A stretch of DNA of 64,000 nt from Chryseobacterium sp. 52 (GCF_002754245.1 NZ_PEEX01000001.1:5126001-5190000); one strand, 5' to 3'; counted from the stretch's first letter, positions 9,080-19,035 are shown. The notes: a model not told the origin generated them from the letters alone. Numbers and translations are program-made.

Positions 9080-11893
9080 TTAAATTACGATATTCACAAT
9101 ACGGTGATGCACGACGATGATTTTTTTAGGTGTTTTACCTTCCAAAATCTGCTGCATTTTTTCATCCGAAATCACCAAATCCTCGACTTCCTTAGCTGAT
9201 AACTGAGCTGAGAGTGGAATTTTGAATTTCATTCTACCGTTTACACTTACCGGATACTCAATTTCGTCTTCTACAAGGTAATCCTCGTTCAATACAGGGA
9301 ATTCTTCAAATTCAACCGACTCGTTATTTCCCAACAGGCTCCAAAGCTCTTCACAGATGTGTGGCGCGTATGGAGAGATGATAACGGCTAACGGCTCTAA
9401 AATATTGCGTTTGTTGCATTTTATTTTCTGAAGCTCGTTTACAGCAATCATAAATGAAGATACAGAGGTATTGAATGAGAAGTTCTCAATATCATAAACC
9501 ACCTTCTTTATTAAGGTGTGTAAAACTTTGTATTCTGCTTTTGTAGGCTCTTCATCAGAAACTTCAAAAGTATCTCCGTTGAAATACAGGTTCCAGAATT
9601 TTTTAAGGAAACCATATACACCGCTTAATCCTTGTGTATTCCAGGGCTTGGATTGCTCCAGCGGGCCCAGGAACATTTCATATAATCTTAATCCGTCTGC
9701 TCCGTATTCTTCACAGATATCATCAGGATTTACCACATTATATTTTGACTTGGACATTTTCTCTACTTCACGGTCTGTGATGTATTTTCCGTCTTCCAAG
9801 ATAAATTCTGCACTGGCATAATCCGGTCTCCATGCTTTGAAAGCTTCCGTATCCAATTCATCGGATGTTCCTTTTAATAAGGATACGTCAACGTGAATCT
9901 TCTGTGTCTGATAATCACCAGCCAGATTTTTAGAAACATATTGGTTGGTTCCATCAATTCTGTATACATAAGCACTCATCCCCAGGATCATTCCCTGGTT
10001 GATTAATTTTTGGAAAGGCTCATCATGATTAACATATCCGCGATCTTTCATGAACATATTCCAGAAACGGGAATACAATAAGTGACCCGTTGCGTGTTCG
10101 CTTCCTCCGATATATAAATCTACCTGCCCCCAATAATCGCTTAAGTCTTTATTAGCAAAAACCTCATCATTGGAAGGGTCCATATATCTCAGGAAATACC
10201 ATGAGCTTCCAGCCCAACCCGGCATTGTAGATAATTCTAATGGAAATATAGTTTTATCATCAATCAAATCGATGGAAACTACTTTTTGGTTAGCTTCATC
10301 CCATGCAAATTCTTTTGCATTTCCTAATGGCGGATCTCCATCTTCAGTCGGAAGGTATTTTTCCACCTCGGGAAGTTCTAATGGTAAAGCAGAAACCGGA
10401 AGCGTATAAGGCATGCCTTCCTTATAATATATAGGAACGGGCTCACCCCAATAACGCTGTCTTGAGAAAATGGCATCACGTTGTCTGTAGTTTGTAGTTC
10501 CGTGACCAATTCCTTTGTTTTCTATTTCAGAGATTATTTTTGATTTTGCCTCATGATAAGATAATCCGTTTAAGAAATCAGAATTGACACAAACTGAATC
10601 TTTAGAGTCGAAAGATTTTTCCTGAACATCTTCTTCAGTATCTACAACTTTTTTAATTTCTAAGTTAAATTTCTTTGCAAATCTATGATCACGCTCATCA
10701 TGTGCCGGAACAGCCATTACAGCTCCTGTTCCATACCCCATCAATACATAATCTGAAATATAAATTGGCATCTTTTCTCCGCTGAACGGATTGATGGCAT
10801 AACTTCCTGTGAAAGCACCTGAAACGTTTTTCACGTCAGACATTCTGTCTCTTTCCGTTTTTTTGGAAGTTTCTTCTATATACGTATCTACTTCTGCTTT
10901 CTGAGCATCTGTAGTAATGGTATCCACTAAAGGATTTTCCGGAGCCAGTACCATAAAGGTTGCTCCAAAGATAGTATCAGGACGAGTGGTAAATACTTCA
11001 ACAATCTCGTCATGACCTTCTACCTGAAACTGAACCTGGGCTCCCTGAGATTTCCCAATCCAGTATTCCTGAGCATCTTTAAGAGGCTGCGGCCAGTCTA
11101 ACGTATTAAGTCCCTGTAATAATCTTTCAGAGTAGGCAGATATTCTCATACTCCACTGCATCATTTTCTTTTGGAATACAGGGAATCCTCCTCTTTCAGA
11201 TTTTCCGTCTTTTACCTCATCATTTGCCAATACCGTCCCCAAAGCCGGGCACCAGTTTACAGTAGTCTCCGCTCTGTATGCCAGACGGTAGTTTAACAGG
11301 ATATCTTCTTTATCAAGGTCTGAAGAATCTTTCCATTCTTCTGCCGTGAAATTCAATTCGTCGTTTTGGTTGGCATTTAATCCTTCCGCTCCTTTTTCTT
11401 CAAAATGCTGAATTAAGGTAGTGATGGATTCTGCCTTATCTGTATTTTTATTATACCATGAATGATACAGCTCGATAAAAATCCACTGTGTCCATTTATA
11501 GTAAGAGGCGTCTGAAGTTCTCACTTCTCTGCTCCAGTCGAATGAAAAACCGATCTTTTTTAACTGCTCTTCATATCTATTAATATTCTCCTCAGTTGTG
11601 ATCGCAGGATGCTGCCCTGTCTGAATCGCATACTGTTCAGCAGGAAGACCGAAGCTATCATAACCTACCGGATGGAGGACATTGAAACCCTGATGTCTTT
11701 TATATCTCGCATAAATATCGGATGCAATATACCCCAGCGGGTGCCCCACGTGAAGCCCTGCCCCTGATGGATACGGGAACATATCGAGAACATAAAATTT
11801 AGGTTTGTCCGTGTTATTGGAGGTTCTGTAGGTCTGGTTTTCTTCCCAGTACTTCTGCCACTTTTTTTCTATCTGCTGATGATCGTAAAACAC
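9080..11893 (-). CDS. leuS: Leucyl-tRNA synthetase
   Basis: A 937-residue class I synthetase that charges tRNA-Leu. The HIGH-type motif HVGH is at residues 48-51 and KMSKS at 712-716. The CP1 editing domain is recognisable by [20 protein letters not shown] and by [18 protein letters not shown]. The protein is longer than the roughly 860 residues of E. coli LeuRS, mainly from an insertion at about 130-200 and another before KMSKS; I recall the first as usual in Bacteroidota. The C-terminal anticodon domain is complete. Stands alone. Confidence 0.97.
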   Translation of the reverse strand: MFYDHQQIEKKWQKYWEENQTYRTSNNTDKPKFYVLDMFPYPSGAGLHVGHPLGYIASDIYARYKRHQGFNVLHPVGYDSFGLPAEQYAIQTGQHPAITTEENINRYEEQLKKIGFSFDWSREVRTSDASYYKWTQWIFIELYHSWYNKNTDKAESITTLIQHFEEKGAEGLNANQNDELNFTAEEWKDSSDLDKEDILLNYRLAYRAETTVNWCPALGTVLANDEVKDGKSERGGFPVFQKKMMQWSMRISAYSERLLQGLNTLDWPQPLKDAQEYWIGKSQGAQVQFQVEGHDEIVEVFTTRPDTIFGATFMVLAPENPLVDTITTDAQKAEVDTYIEETSKKTERDRMSDVKNVSGAFTGSYAINPFSGEKMPIYISDYVLMGYGTGAVMAVPAHDERDHRFAKKFNLEIKKVVDTEEDVQEKSFDSKDSVCVNSDFLNGLSYHEAKSKIISEIENKGIGHGTTNYRQRDAIFSRQRYWGEPVPIYYKEGMPYTLPVSALPLELPEVEKYLPTEDGDPPLGNAKEFAWDEANQKVVSIDLIDDKTIFPLELSTMPGWAGSSWYFLRYMDPSNDEVFANKDLSDYWGQVDLYIGGSEHATGHLLYSRFWNMFMKDRGYVNHDEPFQKLINQGMILGMSAYVYRIDGTNQYVSKNLAGDYQTQKIHVDVSLLKGTSDELDTEAFKAWRPDYASAEFILEDGKYITDREVEKMSKSKYNVVNPDDICEEYGADGLRLYEMFLGPLEQSKPWNTQGLSGVYGFLKKFWNLYFNGDTFEVSDEEPTKAEYKVLHTLIKKVVYDIENFSFNTSVSSFMIAVNELQKIKCNKRNILEPLAVIISPYAPHICEELWSLLGNNESVEFEEFPVLNEDYLVEDEIEYPVSVNGRMKFKIPLSAQLSAKEVEDLVISDEKMQQILEGKTPKKIIVVHHRIVNIVI

Positions 11894-12031
11894 TTTTTAT
11901 AATAGATGTTAGATGTTAGACTTTAGATATTGAAGTTAATTTTTATCATTAATTCCAAATCAAGATTCACAAAAATAATGATTTTAAAAGAAATGGAAAT
12001 TTTAATTTTAATTAATTCAGGAATACCGCAA

Positions 12032-12058
12032 TAAAAAAATCTCATCCGGAGATGAGAT
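12032..12058 (-). terminator. Terminator of the 12.1-12.6 kb lipoprotein gene
   Basis: An 8-bp stem (ATCTCATC/GATGAGAT) with a four-base loop, followed on the minus strand by seven T. Confidence 0.8.
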
Positions 12059-12083
12059 CTATGATAAGGTATGGAATGTATAT

Positions 12084-12557
12084 TTATTGAGGAATTCTTT
12101 TGAACGTGTATGTTCTTGTTTTATATACAGTCGGATCCTGAGTCTCTTCTCTTACCGCAAGGTTTAGGGTCACATCATCGAGGGTAACCACTTTAGCATT
12201 GGATGGCTCTACAATTCCCTGGTATTTGATTACTACAGTTTTCGCACTTTTATCGTACGTATAAGTAAAGTTTCTGTCTGATGTAATAGCACACTGTGGA
12301 GTGGTTCCGATTTCTCCCCATTCAGTTCTTTTTCCGGATGCCTCAGTATTGAATCTCCATCTGGACTCTTTCTGACAATCAGTATACGTAATAAGATCTG
12401 AAACAGGCTCTTCTCCTACTTCAACAGTGGTAACCACCTCTTTCAGCGGCTGCCAAACACCTACAAGAGGATATTCCATCGTATTATCACCATCATCATT
12501 ACATCCTGTAGCTACAAATAATGATAAACCTGCAAATAGTAATGCTAATTTCTTCAT
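12084..12557 (-). CDS. Lipocalin-like lipoprotein
   Basis: From ATG 12557 the product has 157 residues with a lipoprotein signal (MKKLALLFAGLSLFVATGC) and an acidic tail after the Cys (NDDGDN), which in Bacteroidota often favours surface or outer-membrane lipoproteins. An in-frame Met five codons upstream would spoil the signal. The body, starting LVGVWQPLKEV and ending RTYTFKRIPQ, has the G-x-W and alternating strand pattern of lipocalin-like domains. No ligand can be inferred. Monocistronic, with its own terminator. Confidence 0.75.
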   Translation of the reverse strand: MKKLALLFAGLSLFVATGCNDDGDNTMEYPLVGVWQPLKEVVTTVEVGEEPVSDLITYTDCQKESRWRFNTEASGKRTEWGEIGTTPQCAITSDRNFTYTYDKSAKTVVIKYQGIVEPSNAKVVTLDDVTLNLAVREETQDPTVYKTRTYTFKRIPQ

Positions 12558-12731
12558 ATATAAAATTTTCAAGGGCTAAAATTATAATTTTTTTGATTTA
12601 TAACACCATTTTTTGTGAAAAATTATTTTGATAATCTATATTTCTGAAAATTTTAGAACATTAAGCCTCATAATAGCCGTTATTTAACAAATATTGAATA
12701 TCAAGCACACCCTCTGTTTTATTAAAAAAAC

Positions 12732-12739
12732 TATTTTTG
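12732..12739 (+). promoter_or_regulatory. Candidate -7 element for the acyltransferase gene
   Basis: TATTTTTG lies 16 bases before ATG 12756 and matches TAnnTTTG; the predicted leader is about ten bases. The -33 box is unclear. Confidence 0.55.
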
Positions 12740-12755
12740 CAGAAAGAAAACAAAA

Positions 12756-13733
12756 ATGCAGGATATAACGAAAAATAATTTTGACTTTATACGTGTTCTC
12801 CTTGCTTTCATTGTCTTCGTAGGACATTTGGGAGCTTTAAGTGACTCAAGCGAGCTCGATTTTTTAAAACACAGTCCTGTAGAAGTTGCCGTTTTTTCGT
12901 TTTTCATTGTCAGTGGATTCCTTATTGCCAGGAGTTATGAAAGATCTTCCAGCCTGAAAAGCTATATTAAGAAAAGGGTCAACAGAATTGTCCCGGCTTA
13001 TTTATTGGTTGTATTTCTCTGCACCGTCCTTTTGAGTCTTGTAAGTACCTTGTCTTTTTCTGATTATTTTGGCAACATCCAGGTTTATAAATATTTTTTC
13101 TGGAACTCCTTATTTATGAACTTTATGGCTCCTTCCCTTCCCGGCGTATTCGGTAACGAAGCTGTCAATGGTGCTCTGTGGACACTTAAGATTGAAATGT
13201 GTTTCTATTTTGCTGTTCCGCTTATATTTTTATTATTCGGAAAAAACAATAAATACAGGAATACCAGCCTTATTGTTCTCTATTTCCTTTCTCTGGTGTT
13301 TCTTAATTATTTTGAAATGGCAGGAAAGATTTCTATTTCCAAACAGCTGCCAGGTTCATTATGCTATTTTATCGGTGGAATGTTTGCTTATTTCTATTTT
13401 GATCAATTCATTAAATATAAAAACACGCTGTTCATCATTGCTATTATAACGGTTTGGATAGATCTGATCTTACACATCAAACTGTTCTCGCCTATCATGA
13501 TCAGCATTATTGTGCTGTATATTGCCTATTCACTGAAATTCCTGAATAATTTTGGAAAATACGGAGACTTCACCTATGGTATTTATATATTCCACTTCCC
13601 TATTATCCGGGTATTTGCTACGCTGGGATTATTTGCGAATTACAATCCTTTTTTAATGAGTTTTGTGTGTATGCTGGTGGTCATTGGAGTAGGAATTGCA
13701 TCCTGGCATCTTTATGAGAAAAAATTTTTATAA
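12756..13733 (+). CDS. Acyltransferase family 3 (OafA/NodX-like) membrane protein
   Basis: A 325-residue integral membrane protein with about ten hydrophobic segments. The N-terminus has the family hallmark R-hydrophobic-xx-hydrophobic-H (FIRVLLAFIVFVGH, His about 24) and ends with the characteristic YGIYIFHFP segment. Members move acyl groups, usually acetyl, onto extracytoplasmic sugars such as O-antigen or capsule. The adjacent glycosyltransferase gene starts 22 bases downstream, supporting a role in modifying surface polysaccharide. The acceptor is unknown. Confidence 0.88.
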   Translation: MQDITKNNFDFIRVLLAFIVFVGHLGALSDSSELDFLKHSPVEVAVFSFFIVSGFLIARSYERSSSLKSYIKKRVNRIVPAYLLVVFLCTVLLSLVSTLSFSDYFGNIQVYKYFFWNSLFMNFMAPSLPGVFGNEAVNGALWTLKIEMCFYFAVPLIFLLFGKNNKYRNTSLIVLYFLSLVFLNYFEMAGKISISKQLPGSLCYFIGGMFAYFYFDQFIKYKNTLFIIAIITVWIDLILHIKLFSPIMISIIVLYIAYSLKFLNNFGKYGDFTYGIYIFHFPIIRVFATLGLFANYNPFLMSFVCMLVVIGVGIASWHLYEKKFL

Positions 13734-13755
13734 TTTTACCCCAGTAAAAACATAA

Positions 13756-14511
13756 ATGAAAGACCTGGTCTCCATCATCACTCCCTGTTATAATTCTGCT
13801 GAATTCATCGAAGAAACGATACAATCTGTTTTAAATCAAACCTATGAAAACTGGGAATGGCTGATCACTGATGATCTTTCTAAAGACAATACGGTAGACA
13901 TTATAAGAAAATACAATGATCCAAGAATAAAACTGCAGATTCTTGAGAAAAACGGTGGTGCCGGAAATGCCCGGAACAACAGCCTGGAAAGAGCTACAGG
14001 ACGATATATCGCTTTTCTGGATTCTGATGATTTCTGGTATCCTGAGTATTTGGAAACCATGACAGATTATATGCAGGAAAACAATGCAGAGCTCGTTTAT
14101 TGTAATTATTCAAGATGTAATGAGCAGTTACAGCCTGTTTTAAAAGATTTTATGGCTGATAAAGTGGTTACTTTCTCCAATCTTCTGAAGACCTGCAGAC
14201 TGGCACCGGTTTCCACCATGTACGATACCAAAAGAGTCGGAAAATTTTTATTTCCTGTAAAAAGCAAGCGGGAAGACCATGTGATGTGGCTGAATCTTTT
14301 AAAAGTAATTCCCGAAGGTCTGCCTATCAATAAAACACTGGCCAAGTACAGGATGCGTGAGAACAGTGTTTCCCGGAACAAAAAAAACATTATCAAAGAT
14401 CAGTATCTGGTATATAAAGACTTTATGGGATTTTCTACAGCAAAGTCTCTTTACTATACTGCCAATTGGGCGGTGAACGGATTTCTGAAATATTCTAAAA
14501 TTTTTAATTAA
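13756..14511 (+). CDS. Glycosyltransferase family 2
   Basis: A 251-residue GT-A glycosyltransferase. It opens with SIITPCYNSAEFIEETIQSVL and carries the nucleotide-binding and metal-binding DSDD motif (AFLDSDDFWYP, about residues 92-95). No membrane segment. It probably adds one sugar during lipooligosaccharide or capsule assembly. It follows the acyltransferase by 22 bases, and its stop codon overlaps the start of the next gene (TTAATG), so the three genes are likely one operon. Confidence 0.9.
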   Translation: MKDLVSIITPCYNSAEFIEETIQSVLNQTYENWEWLITDDLSKDNTVDIIRKYNDPRIKLQILEKNGGAGNARNNSLERATGRYIAFLDSDDFWYPEYLETMTDYMQENNAELVYCNYSRCNEQLQPVLKDFMADKVVTFSNLLKTCRLAPVSTMYDTKRVGKFLFPVKSKREDHVMWLNLLKVIPEGLPINKTLAKYRMRENSVSRNKKNIIKDQYLVYKDFMGFSTAKSLYYTANWAVNGFLKYSKIFN

Positions 14512-15137
14512 TGGAGTACTCAAAAGAGTTTAAAGCAGCATTGAGTGCTTTTTCGAATGTGGAAAAAGACCGTCTTATTTTCAGACTGCTGAAAAAGGAT
14601 AAGCTGTTGTCAAAGAAACTGTATTTCGAACTTATTGATCAGGAAACAACGGACGATAAGAGAAATGCTATGGAAGAGAATGTTGCCGAACAGGTTCTTC
14701 TGGCTTCAAAATATGTAGGAAACTCAAAATATTTCCTTACCATTATCCGAAAACTGAGTGCAGAAATAACAGAGCACATCAAAATAACAACGGATAAGTT
14801 CGGGGAAGTTTCTCTGCACCTTTTACTGGTGAACAGAATTTTAGACTACAACAGTGATCTCAGCAGACAACGGTTCGACAATGTTTACAAACTGTATATC
14901 TACCTCATCAATAAAGTATTCAAAGCACTGGTTTTAACGAAAAAGCTGGACGAAGATTACTGGATGGAAATTGATGAACTTCTGAGAGAAACCAAAAATA
15001 AAATTTCTGAAAATCATTATCTTCAGAAACTATGCATCAATAATGGTCTGGATCTCAACTGGCTTGAATCCGAGCATATTCCGGAAAATATAGACCAGAT
15101 CATGAAAGACACTAAAAGTCAGGGATTTTTAAGATAA
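14511..15137 (+). CDS. Unknown helical protein in a glycosyltransferase operon
   Basis: A 208-residue, charged, mostly helical protein without signal or membrane segments. I do not recognise a family. It starts on the stop of the glycosyltransferase gene (one-base overlap) and ends nine bases inside the convergent waaA gene. The N-terminal half has features of a helical-repeat protein (KEFKAALSAFSNVEKDRLIFRLLKK). The coupling suggests a cytoplasmic partner, but sequence gives no direct function. Confidence 0.75.
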   Translation: MEYSKEFKAALSAFSNVEKDRLIFRLLKKDKLLSKKLYFELIDQETTDDKRNAMEENVAEQVLLASKYVGNSKYFLTIIRKLSAEITEHIKITTDKFGEVSLHLLLVNRILDYNSDLSRQRFDNVYKLYIYLINKVFKALVLTKKLDEDYWMEIDELLRETKNKISENHYLQKLCINNGLDLNWLESEHIPENIDQIMKDTKSQGFLR

Positions 15138-16361
15138 AATTTTCTGGAGAATAAGGCCTGTGGCATCAGGCTTTTCGTCTACAAACTTTCGGGCATTGGC
15201 AGACATTCCTTTCAGCTCTTCTTCATTGTTAAAGAGAAACAGGACAAAATCTGCTGCTGTATTTTCTTCTGTAAAAGATTTTCCTCCTTCTGCAACAATC
15301 AGATCATCAGCCTCAGGATTTTTTCTGTAATGGTTTCCAAAGATCACAGGCACACCAAATGTTGCTGCTTCCAGAATATTGTGTAATCCCGCCTCATGAA
15401 AACCTCCTCCCACGACAGCCACATCTGCATAAGAATAGAGTTTTGACAGTAAACCGATGCTGTCTATGATCAGGATTTGAGATTCAGAAACAGGAAGTTC
15501 AGACCGATCTATTTCACTATACAATAATGCATCAGAAAAAATAGTCTTTAGATGGTCTACTCTTTTCAGATCGTGTGGGGCAATAATTAATTTCAAATCT
15601 GCATCCATCCTGAAAATTGTGGATGCTATTTTTTCTTCAGCCTGCCATGAACTTCCAAAGACGATCGTTTTACTATTTCCTATAAAATCATCAATCCGAT
15701 CAACATGATTGTTGCGTATCCTGAGCTGTTTTACCCTGTCAAATCTGGTATCTCCTGTTACCGAAGACCTGGTAAGTCCAATACTCTTAGCCAGTGCAAA
15801 AGAAAATGAGGTTTGATGAAAAAACCAATCTACATCTTTTCTAAGCTGTTTTACAAACCATTTCCCATAAGAGGTAAAGAATGCCTGTCTTTCATAAAAT
15901 AAAGCAGAAATTACATAGATATTGGCTCCCTGGTCTTTAAGTTCAGCCAGAAGGTTATACCAATAGTCATATTTTACCGTAAAGAATAATTCGGTCTTAA
16001 ACTGGGAAATAAATTCTCTGATGGTACTTTTTTTATCGAACGGAAGATAACACATCACGTCTGCGATATGTTTCTTTTTCACAGCATTTTCGTAGCCTGA
16101 TGGGGAAAAGAAAGTCACAAGAATTTTATGATCCGGAAATTTCTCTTTAAGTTTCTCTAAAACCGGAAGTCCCTGCTCATATTCGCCCAGACTGGCTGCA
16201 TGCATCCAGATCACCTTATCAGAGGGTGAAAATGTTGCTTTTACTTTATCTAAAGATTGTTTTCTTCCTTCAACTCCTTTTTTAGTTTTATCATTAAACA
16301 AGGAAAAGACTTTCATTCCGAAAATAAGAAGACTGACAAATATGCGGTATAGGAAGGACAT
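15129..16361 (-). CDS. waaA: 3-deoxy-D-manno-octulosonic acid (Kdo) transferase WaaA
   Basis: A 410-residue membrane-anchored GT-B enzyme that adds Kdo to lipid A precursors. The N-terminal hydrophobic anchor (about 3-20) is followed by the conserved segment VIWMHAASLGEYEQGLPVLEKL, with the catalytic Glu in GEYEQ. The C-terminal nucleotide-binding half has VVGGGFHEAGLHNILEAATFGVPVIFG. The length is typical. It lies five bases after the cupin gene and ends inside the convergent gene at 15137. Confidence 0.94.
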   Translation of the reverse strand: MSFLYRIFVSLLIFGMKVFSLFNDKTKKGVEGRKQSLDKVKATFSPSDKVIWMHAASLGEYEQGLPVLEKLKEKFPDHKILVTFFSPSGYENAVKKKHIADVMCYLPFDKKSTIREFISQFKTELFFTVKYDYWYNLLAELKDQGANIYVISALFYERQAFFTSYGKWFVKQLRKDVDWFFHQTSFSFALAKSIGLTRSSVTGDTRFDRVKQLRIRNNHVDRIDDFIGNSKTIVFGSSWQAEEKIASTIFRMDADLKLIIAPHDLKRVDHLKTIFSDALLYSEIDRSELPVSESQILIIDSIGLLSKLYSYADVAVVGGGFHEAGLHNILEAATFGVPVIFGNHYRKNPEADDLIVAEGGKSFTEENTAADFVLFLFNNEEELKGMSANARKFVDEKPDATGLILQKILS

Positions 16362-16366
16362 CTTAA

Positions 16367-16711
16367 TTATTTTTCAATTTCAATTCGATCATTATTTGTG
16401 GACGGGCTGGAGATGACCAGAAATTCTATTTCAGTCTGGGATTCATTAGAGATACAGTGTTCAGAATTAGGCAATACGGAAATACTTTCTCCTTGCTTAA
16501 CCAAAAACTTTTCATCTTTAACATACAATACAGCCTCACCTTTTAAAATATAAAAAACCTGCTCTGCTATTTCATGAAAATGTAGCTTTTCAGAAGTTCC
16601 TGCAGGCATCTTTTCCTGTTTCACAGAAAGGCCATGTGAATCCCTGAGTACCCAGCTGTCACAACCGTTTCCCCAAATATAGTATTCTGAATTATTTTTA
16701 GAATGTATCAT
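16367..16711 (-). CDS. Cupin-domain protein
   Basis: A 114-residue single-domain cupin. The metal-binding motif 1 is LHFHEIAEQVFYILKGEAVLYV, giving His, His and Glu ligands, and motif 2 is around VLPNSEHCISNES. Small cupins act as isomerases, dioxygenases or sugar-binding sensors; the substrate cannot be read here. Its ATG overlaps the DUF1648 stop by four bases (ATGA), and waaA follows after five bases, so the three are co-transcribed. Confidence 0.85.
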   Translation of the reverse strand: MIHSKNNSEYYIWGNGCDSWVLRDSHGLSVKQEKMPAGTSEKLHFHEIAEQVFYILKGEAVLYVKDEKFLVKQGESISVLPNSEHCISNESQTEIEFLVISSPSTNNDRIEIEK

Positions 16712-17175
16712 TTGAATATGGCTACAAAAACAAAAACGGCCATCAGGCTTCCAATCACCGATAGGATAGCCGTAGACAATGGAACTTTGGGTTTTACATT
16801 TTCATCAAAAGAATATCTGAACATATAATCCTGACTATTCATAAAAATAAGCATTACAAGGACAAACAACCATCTTATAAAAATCTCCATGATGAGAAAC
16901 TGAGCACTTCTGTTCTTACCTGTAATCTCTACAGGAAAATTAGCTGTTTCTGGATGCCTTAATGCATATATAAAGAAACAATATAAAGCGGTTCCCATAA
17001 GCGGCGTTACAAAAGAATATCTCTTGCTCCCAAAGTTATCAGCCTTTCCATCAAAATCAAAGTGTACAGGAATTCTTTCAGGAAGAGTCTTATAATGCTT
17101 CAGCGTAAACCACCAGAAAAAAACCAATAATCCGAAATTAAAAATATCAAAGATGGTAAAAATAATATCCTCCAT
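16708..17175 (-). CDS. DUF1648-domain membrane protein
   Basis: A 155-residue protein with four hydrophobic segments (about 7-24, 54-72, 93-112 and 133-153). The loop after the first helix, LPERIPVHFDFDGKADNFGSKR, is the DUF1648 signature. Function unknown; relatives occur as parts of SdpI-type membrane proteins. It sits 17 bases after the NlpC/P60 gene and overlaps the cupin gene by four bases. Confidence 0.85.
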   Translation of the reverse strand: MEDIIFTIFDIFNFGLLVFFWWFTLKHYKTLPERIPVHFDFDGKADNFGSKRYSFVTPLMGTALYCFFIYALRHPETANFPVEITGKNRSAQFLIMEIFIRWLFVLVMLIFMNSQDYMFRYSFDENVKPKVPLSTAILSVIGSLMAVFVFVAIFK

Positions 17176-17192
17176 TCCGACCGTATTTAAGG

Positions 17193-17909
17193 CTAGAGTA
17201 AGTTTTTGATGACTCTCAGTTTATGGGTGTGTTTATTCATTTCTTTATTAAAGATTCCTGTAGAATCAAGAATATCAATCCTTACTTTTCCGGAAGCATG
17301 AATGATCCTTTGGTTATCAAGCATAATTCCTACGTGAATAATTTTCCCCTCAGGGTTCTCAAAGAATGCTAAATCTCCGGGCTGACTCTCTTCAACAAAG
17401 GTCAGAGGCACCCCTACTTCTGCCTGCTGATAAGTATCTCTCGGCAATTTAATATCATGAATTTTATAGATAAGCTGGGTAAAACCAGAACAATCTACTG
17501 CGAAAAAACTTTTGCCTCCCCACAGATAAGGTACGTTAAGGAATTCTTTTGCCGCTAAAGCAATACTTTCCCGAAGATCGTGGCTTCTTCTTGATGCAAC
17601 TGCCGGAAATTCCACTTCAGACCCCATCGAAAGAAGCGTCTTTCCATCATTCATCAGTACAGAAGAAAAATCTTCAGTAACTACGGTCACTTTTCTTTTA
17701 GCCAGATCTTCTTCTGTTACAGGTTTTAGCTGTTTGGTATCTATCCATCCTTCATATCCGTCATAGTGCATTTTTATTCTGGTCCAGTTTTTATTAACCT
17801 CCAAAATATCAGCGCTTTCTCCAAACAACATTTCCGTAACAATTTCCGCTTTATCAGAATTTTCTGCGCGAACCGGTGCTACTGTAACATTACAAATTCC
17901 TTTATTCAT
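17193..17909 (-). CDS. SH3-NlpC/P60 cysteine peptidase, YkfC-like
   Basis: A 238-residue C40-family peptidase. A bacterial SH3 domain (about 5-65) ends in YEGWIDTKQL, a second SH3-like part follows, and the catalytic domain starts about residue 112. The nucleophile is Cys140 in VDCSGFTQL and the His is in GKIIHVGIM. There is no signal peptide, and the layout is like YkfC and dipeptidyl peptidase VI, which cleave after gamma-D-Glu in muropeptides. A cytoplasmic role in recycling wall peptides is therefore more likely than cell-wall cutting. DUF1648, cupin and waaA follow. Confidence 0.88.
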   Translation of the reverse strand: MNKGICNVTVAPVRAENSDKAEIVTEMLFGESADILEVNKNWTRIKMHYDGYEGWIDTKQLKPVTEEDLAKRKVTVVTEDFSSVLMNDGKTLLSMGSEVEFPAVASRRSHDLRESIALAAKEFLNVPYLWGGKSFFAVDCSGFTQLIYKIHDIKLPRDTYQQAEVGVPLTFVEESQPGDLAFFENPEGKIIHVGIMLDNQRIIHASGKVRIDILDSTGIFNKEMNKHTHKLRVIKNLL

Positions 17910-17987
17910 TCATTTAAGATTAAAGTTATAGGGTAAGGCTAAGATTAAATTTTTCTATAAAAACTTAACCCTAAACTCAGCCTTCTT

Positions 17988-18635
17988 CTATTTCCTTCTC
18001 AGAAAATTTACTCCGTCACGCAAAGGTAAAATAAGATTTTCAAAATCGTCATCTTTTGCCGCTAAATCATTCAGCTCCTTGATGACCTGTGTGGATCTCT
18101 GTTTGGGATTTTCTTCCAATACTTTACCGTACCATAAGACGTTATCAAACATCACCACGGAACCTGATTTTGTTCTGGGTTTAATCAGTCTGAAATATTC
18201 GGCATAATTTTCTTTGTCGGCATCTATAAAGACAAGATCAAAAATCTGATCCGTTTCTCTTAAAAATTCTTTAGCGTCCTGAAGCTTAAAATCGATCTGG
18301 TCAGCATATTCACTTTCTTCAAAATATTTTTTCGGAAGGTAAGCAAGATCTTCATTAACGTCTAATGTGGTAATTTTCCCATCTTTAGCAAGACCCGATG
18401 TCAGGCAGAGTGTGGCATATCCCGTAAAAGTTCCTATTTCTAAAACATTTTTGGGCTGCAGCATCTGGGAAATAATTGTTAAAAGCCGGCCTTGCTGATA
18501 CCCTGAGATCATATGCGGCTGTGTTGTTTTCTGATAGGTCTCTCTTCTTAGTTTTTTCAGAATTTCAGGTTCCGAGGAAGCATGGGTCTCCAGATACCTG
18601 TCCATTTCAGGATTTTTTTCTTCAAAAAAGCTCAT
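17988..18635 (-). CDS. SAM-dependent O-methyltransferase (family 3)
   Basis: A 215-residue class I methyltransferase of the catechol/caffeoyl-CoA type. Motif I is VLEIGTFTGYATLCL (about 60-74), and the metal-binding segment is DLVFIDADKENYAEYF followed by VMFDNVLWYGKV. Members methylate a hydroxyl on small aromatic or other substrates; some modify tRNA wobble uridine (TrmR type). The substrate is not predictable. Single gene, 78 bases upstream of the NlpC/P60 gene. Confidence 0.9.
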   Translation of the reverse strand: MSFFEEKNPEMDRYLETHASSEPEILKKLRRETYQKTTQPHMISGYQQGRLLTIISQMLQPKNVLEIGTFTGYATLCLTSGLAKDGKITTLDVNEDLAYLPKKYFEESEYADQIDFKLQDAKEFLRETDQIFDLVFIDADKENYAEYFRLIKPRTKSGSVVMFDNVLWYGKVLEENPKQRSTQVIKELNDLAAKDDDFENLILPLRDGVNFLRRK

Positions 18636-18714
18636 ACTGCAATTCTTTTATGTTATTCAAAAGTACTTAAATATAAAGAAAAATTATTACTGATGCCTAC
18701 TTTTCACCGGCCTC

Positions 18715-18747
18715 CCGTAAAAACCCTGTTGAAAATACCGTAAAAAC
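18715..18747 (+). repeat. 10-bp direct repeat upstream of the small-gene promoter
   Basis: CCGTAAAAAC occurs at 18715-18724 and again at 18738-18747. The 23-base start-to-start spacing is about two helical turns, directly upstream of two -7 elements. This could be a paired activator or repressor site. Confidence 0.4.
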
Positions 18748-18783
18748 ACGGATATGTTTGTACGAAACATAGTTATACATTTG
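18729..18783 (+). promoter_or_regulatory. Tandem candidate promoters of the small gene
   Basis: TTG at 18729-18731, a 21-base spacer and TATGTTTG at 18753-18760 form one good Bacteroidota promoter. A second -7 element, TACATTTG, is at 18776-18783. Confidence 0.55.
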
Positions 18784-18821
18784 CAGAGAACAAGGGGTAA
18801 AAACACTAAGAAAAAAAGGAA

Positions 18822-18977
18822 ATGAATGTAGGGGGAAAACTAATTAACACTGAGAATCAGAAGACCGCAGGGCCAATTGGCAAGGCGGGTTCTTCGCAAA
18901 AAAAAACTAAGACAGAATTATCCAATTCATTTTTGCAGCGAATTATTTCATTATTGAAAAAAGAAGAATTAATTTGA
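18822..18977 (+). CDS. Candidate 51-residue small protein or structured RNA
   Basis: In a 400-base gap, ATG 18822 opens a 51-residue frame ending at TGA 18977, preceded by the purine-rich AAAAAAAGGAA. It begins MNVGGKLINTENQ, is basic in the middle and ends in an amphipathic segment (FLQRIISLLKKEELI). Promoter elements upstream and a terminator at 18988-19015 make this a self-contained transcription unit of about 230 bases. A strong hairpin (18860-18895, GAAGA.CCGC/GCGG.TCTTC enclosing the palindrome GCCAATTGGC) lies inside the frame, so a noncoding RNA is an equally fair reading. No family recognised. Confidence 0.4.
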   Translation: MNVGGKLINTENQKTAGPIGKAGSSQKKTKTELSNSFLQRIISLLKKEELI

Positions 18978-18987
18978 TGAAAAAAAA

Positions 18988-19015
18988 ATAAATCCCGAAT
19001 TGCTTCGGGATTTAT
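18988..19015 (+). terminator. Bidirectional terminator between the small gene and the OmpA-like gene
   Basis: A 12-bp stem (ATAAATCCCGAA/TTCGGGATTTAT) with a four-base loop TTGC. T-rich flanks on both strands allow it to end both the plus-strand small unit and the minus-strand OmpA-like gene. Confidence 0.8.
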
Positions 19016-19035
19016 TCTTATATGATATATGTCAA

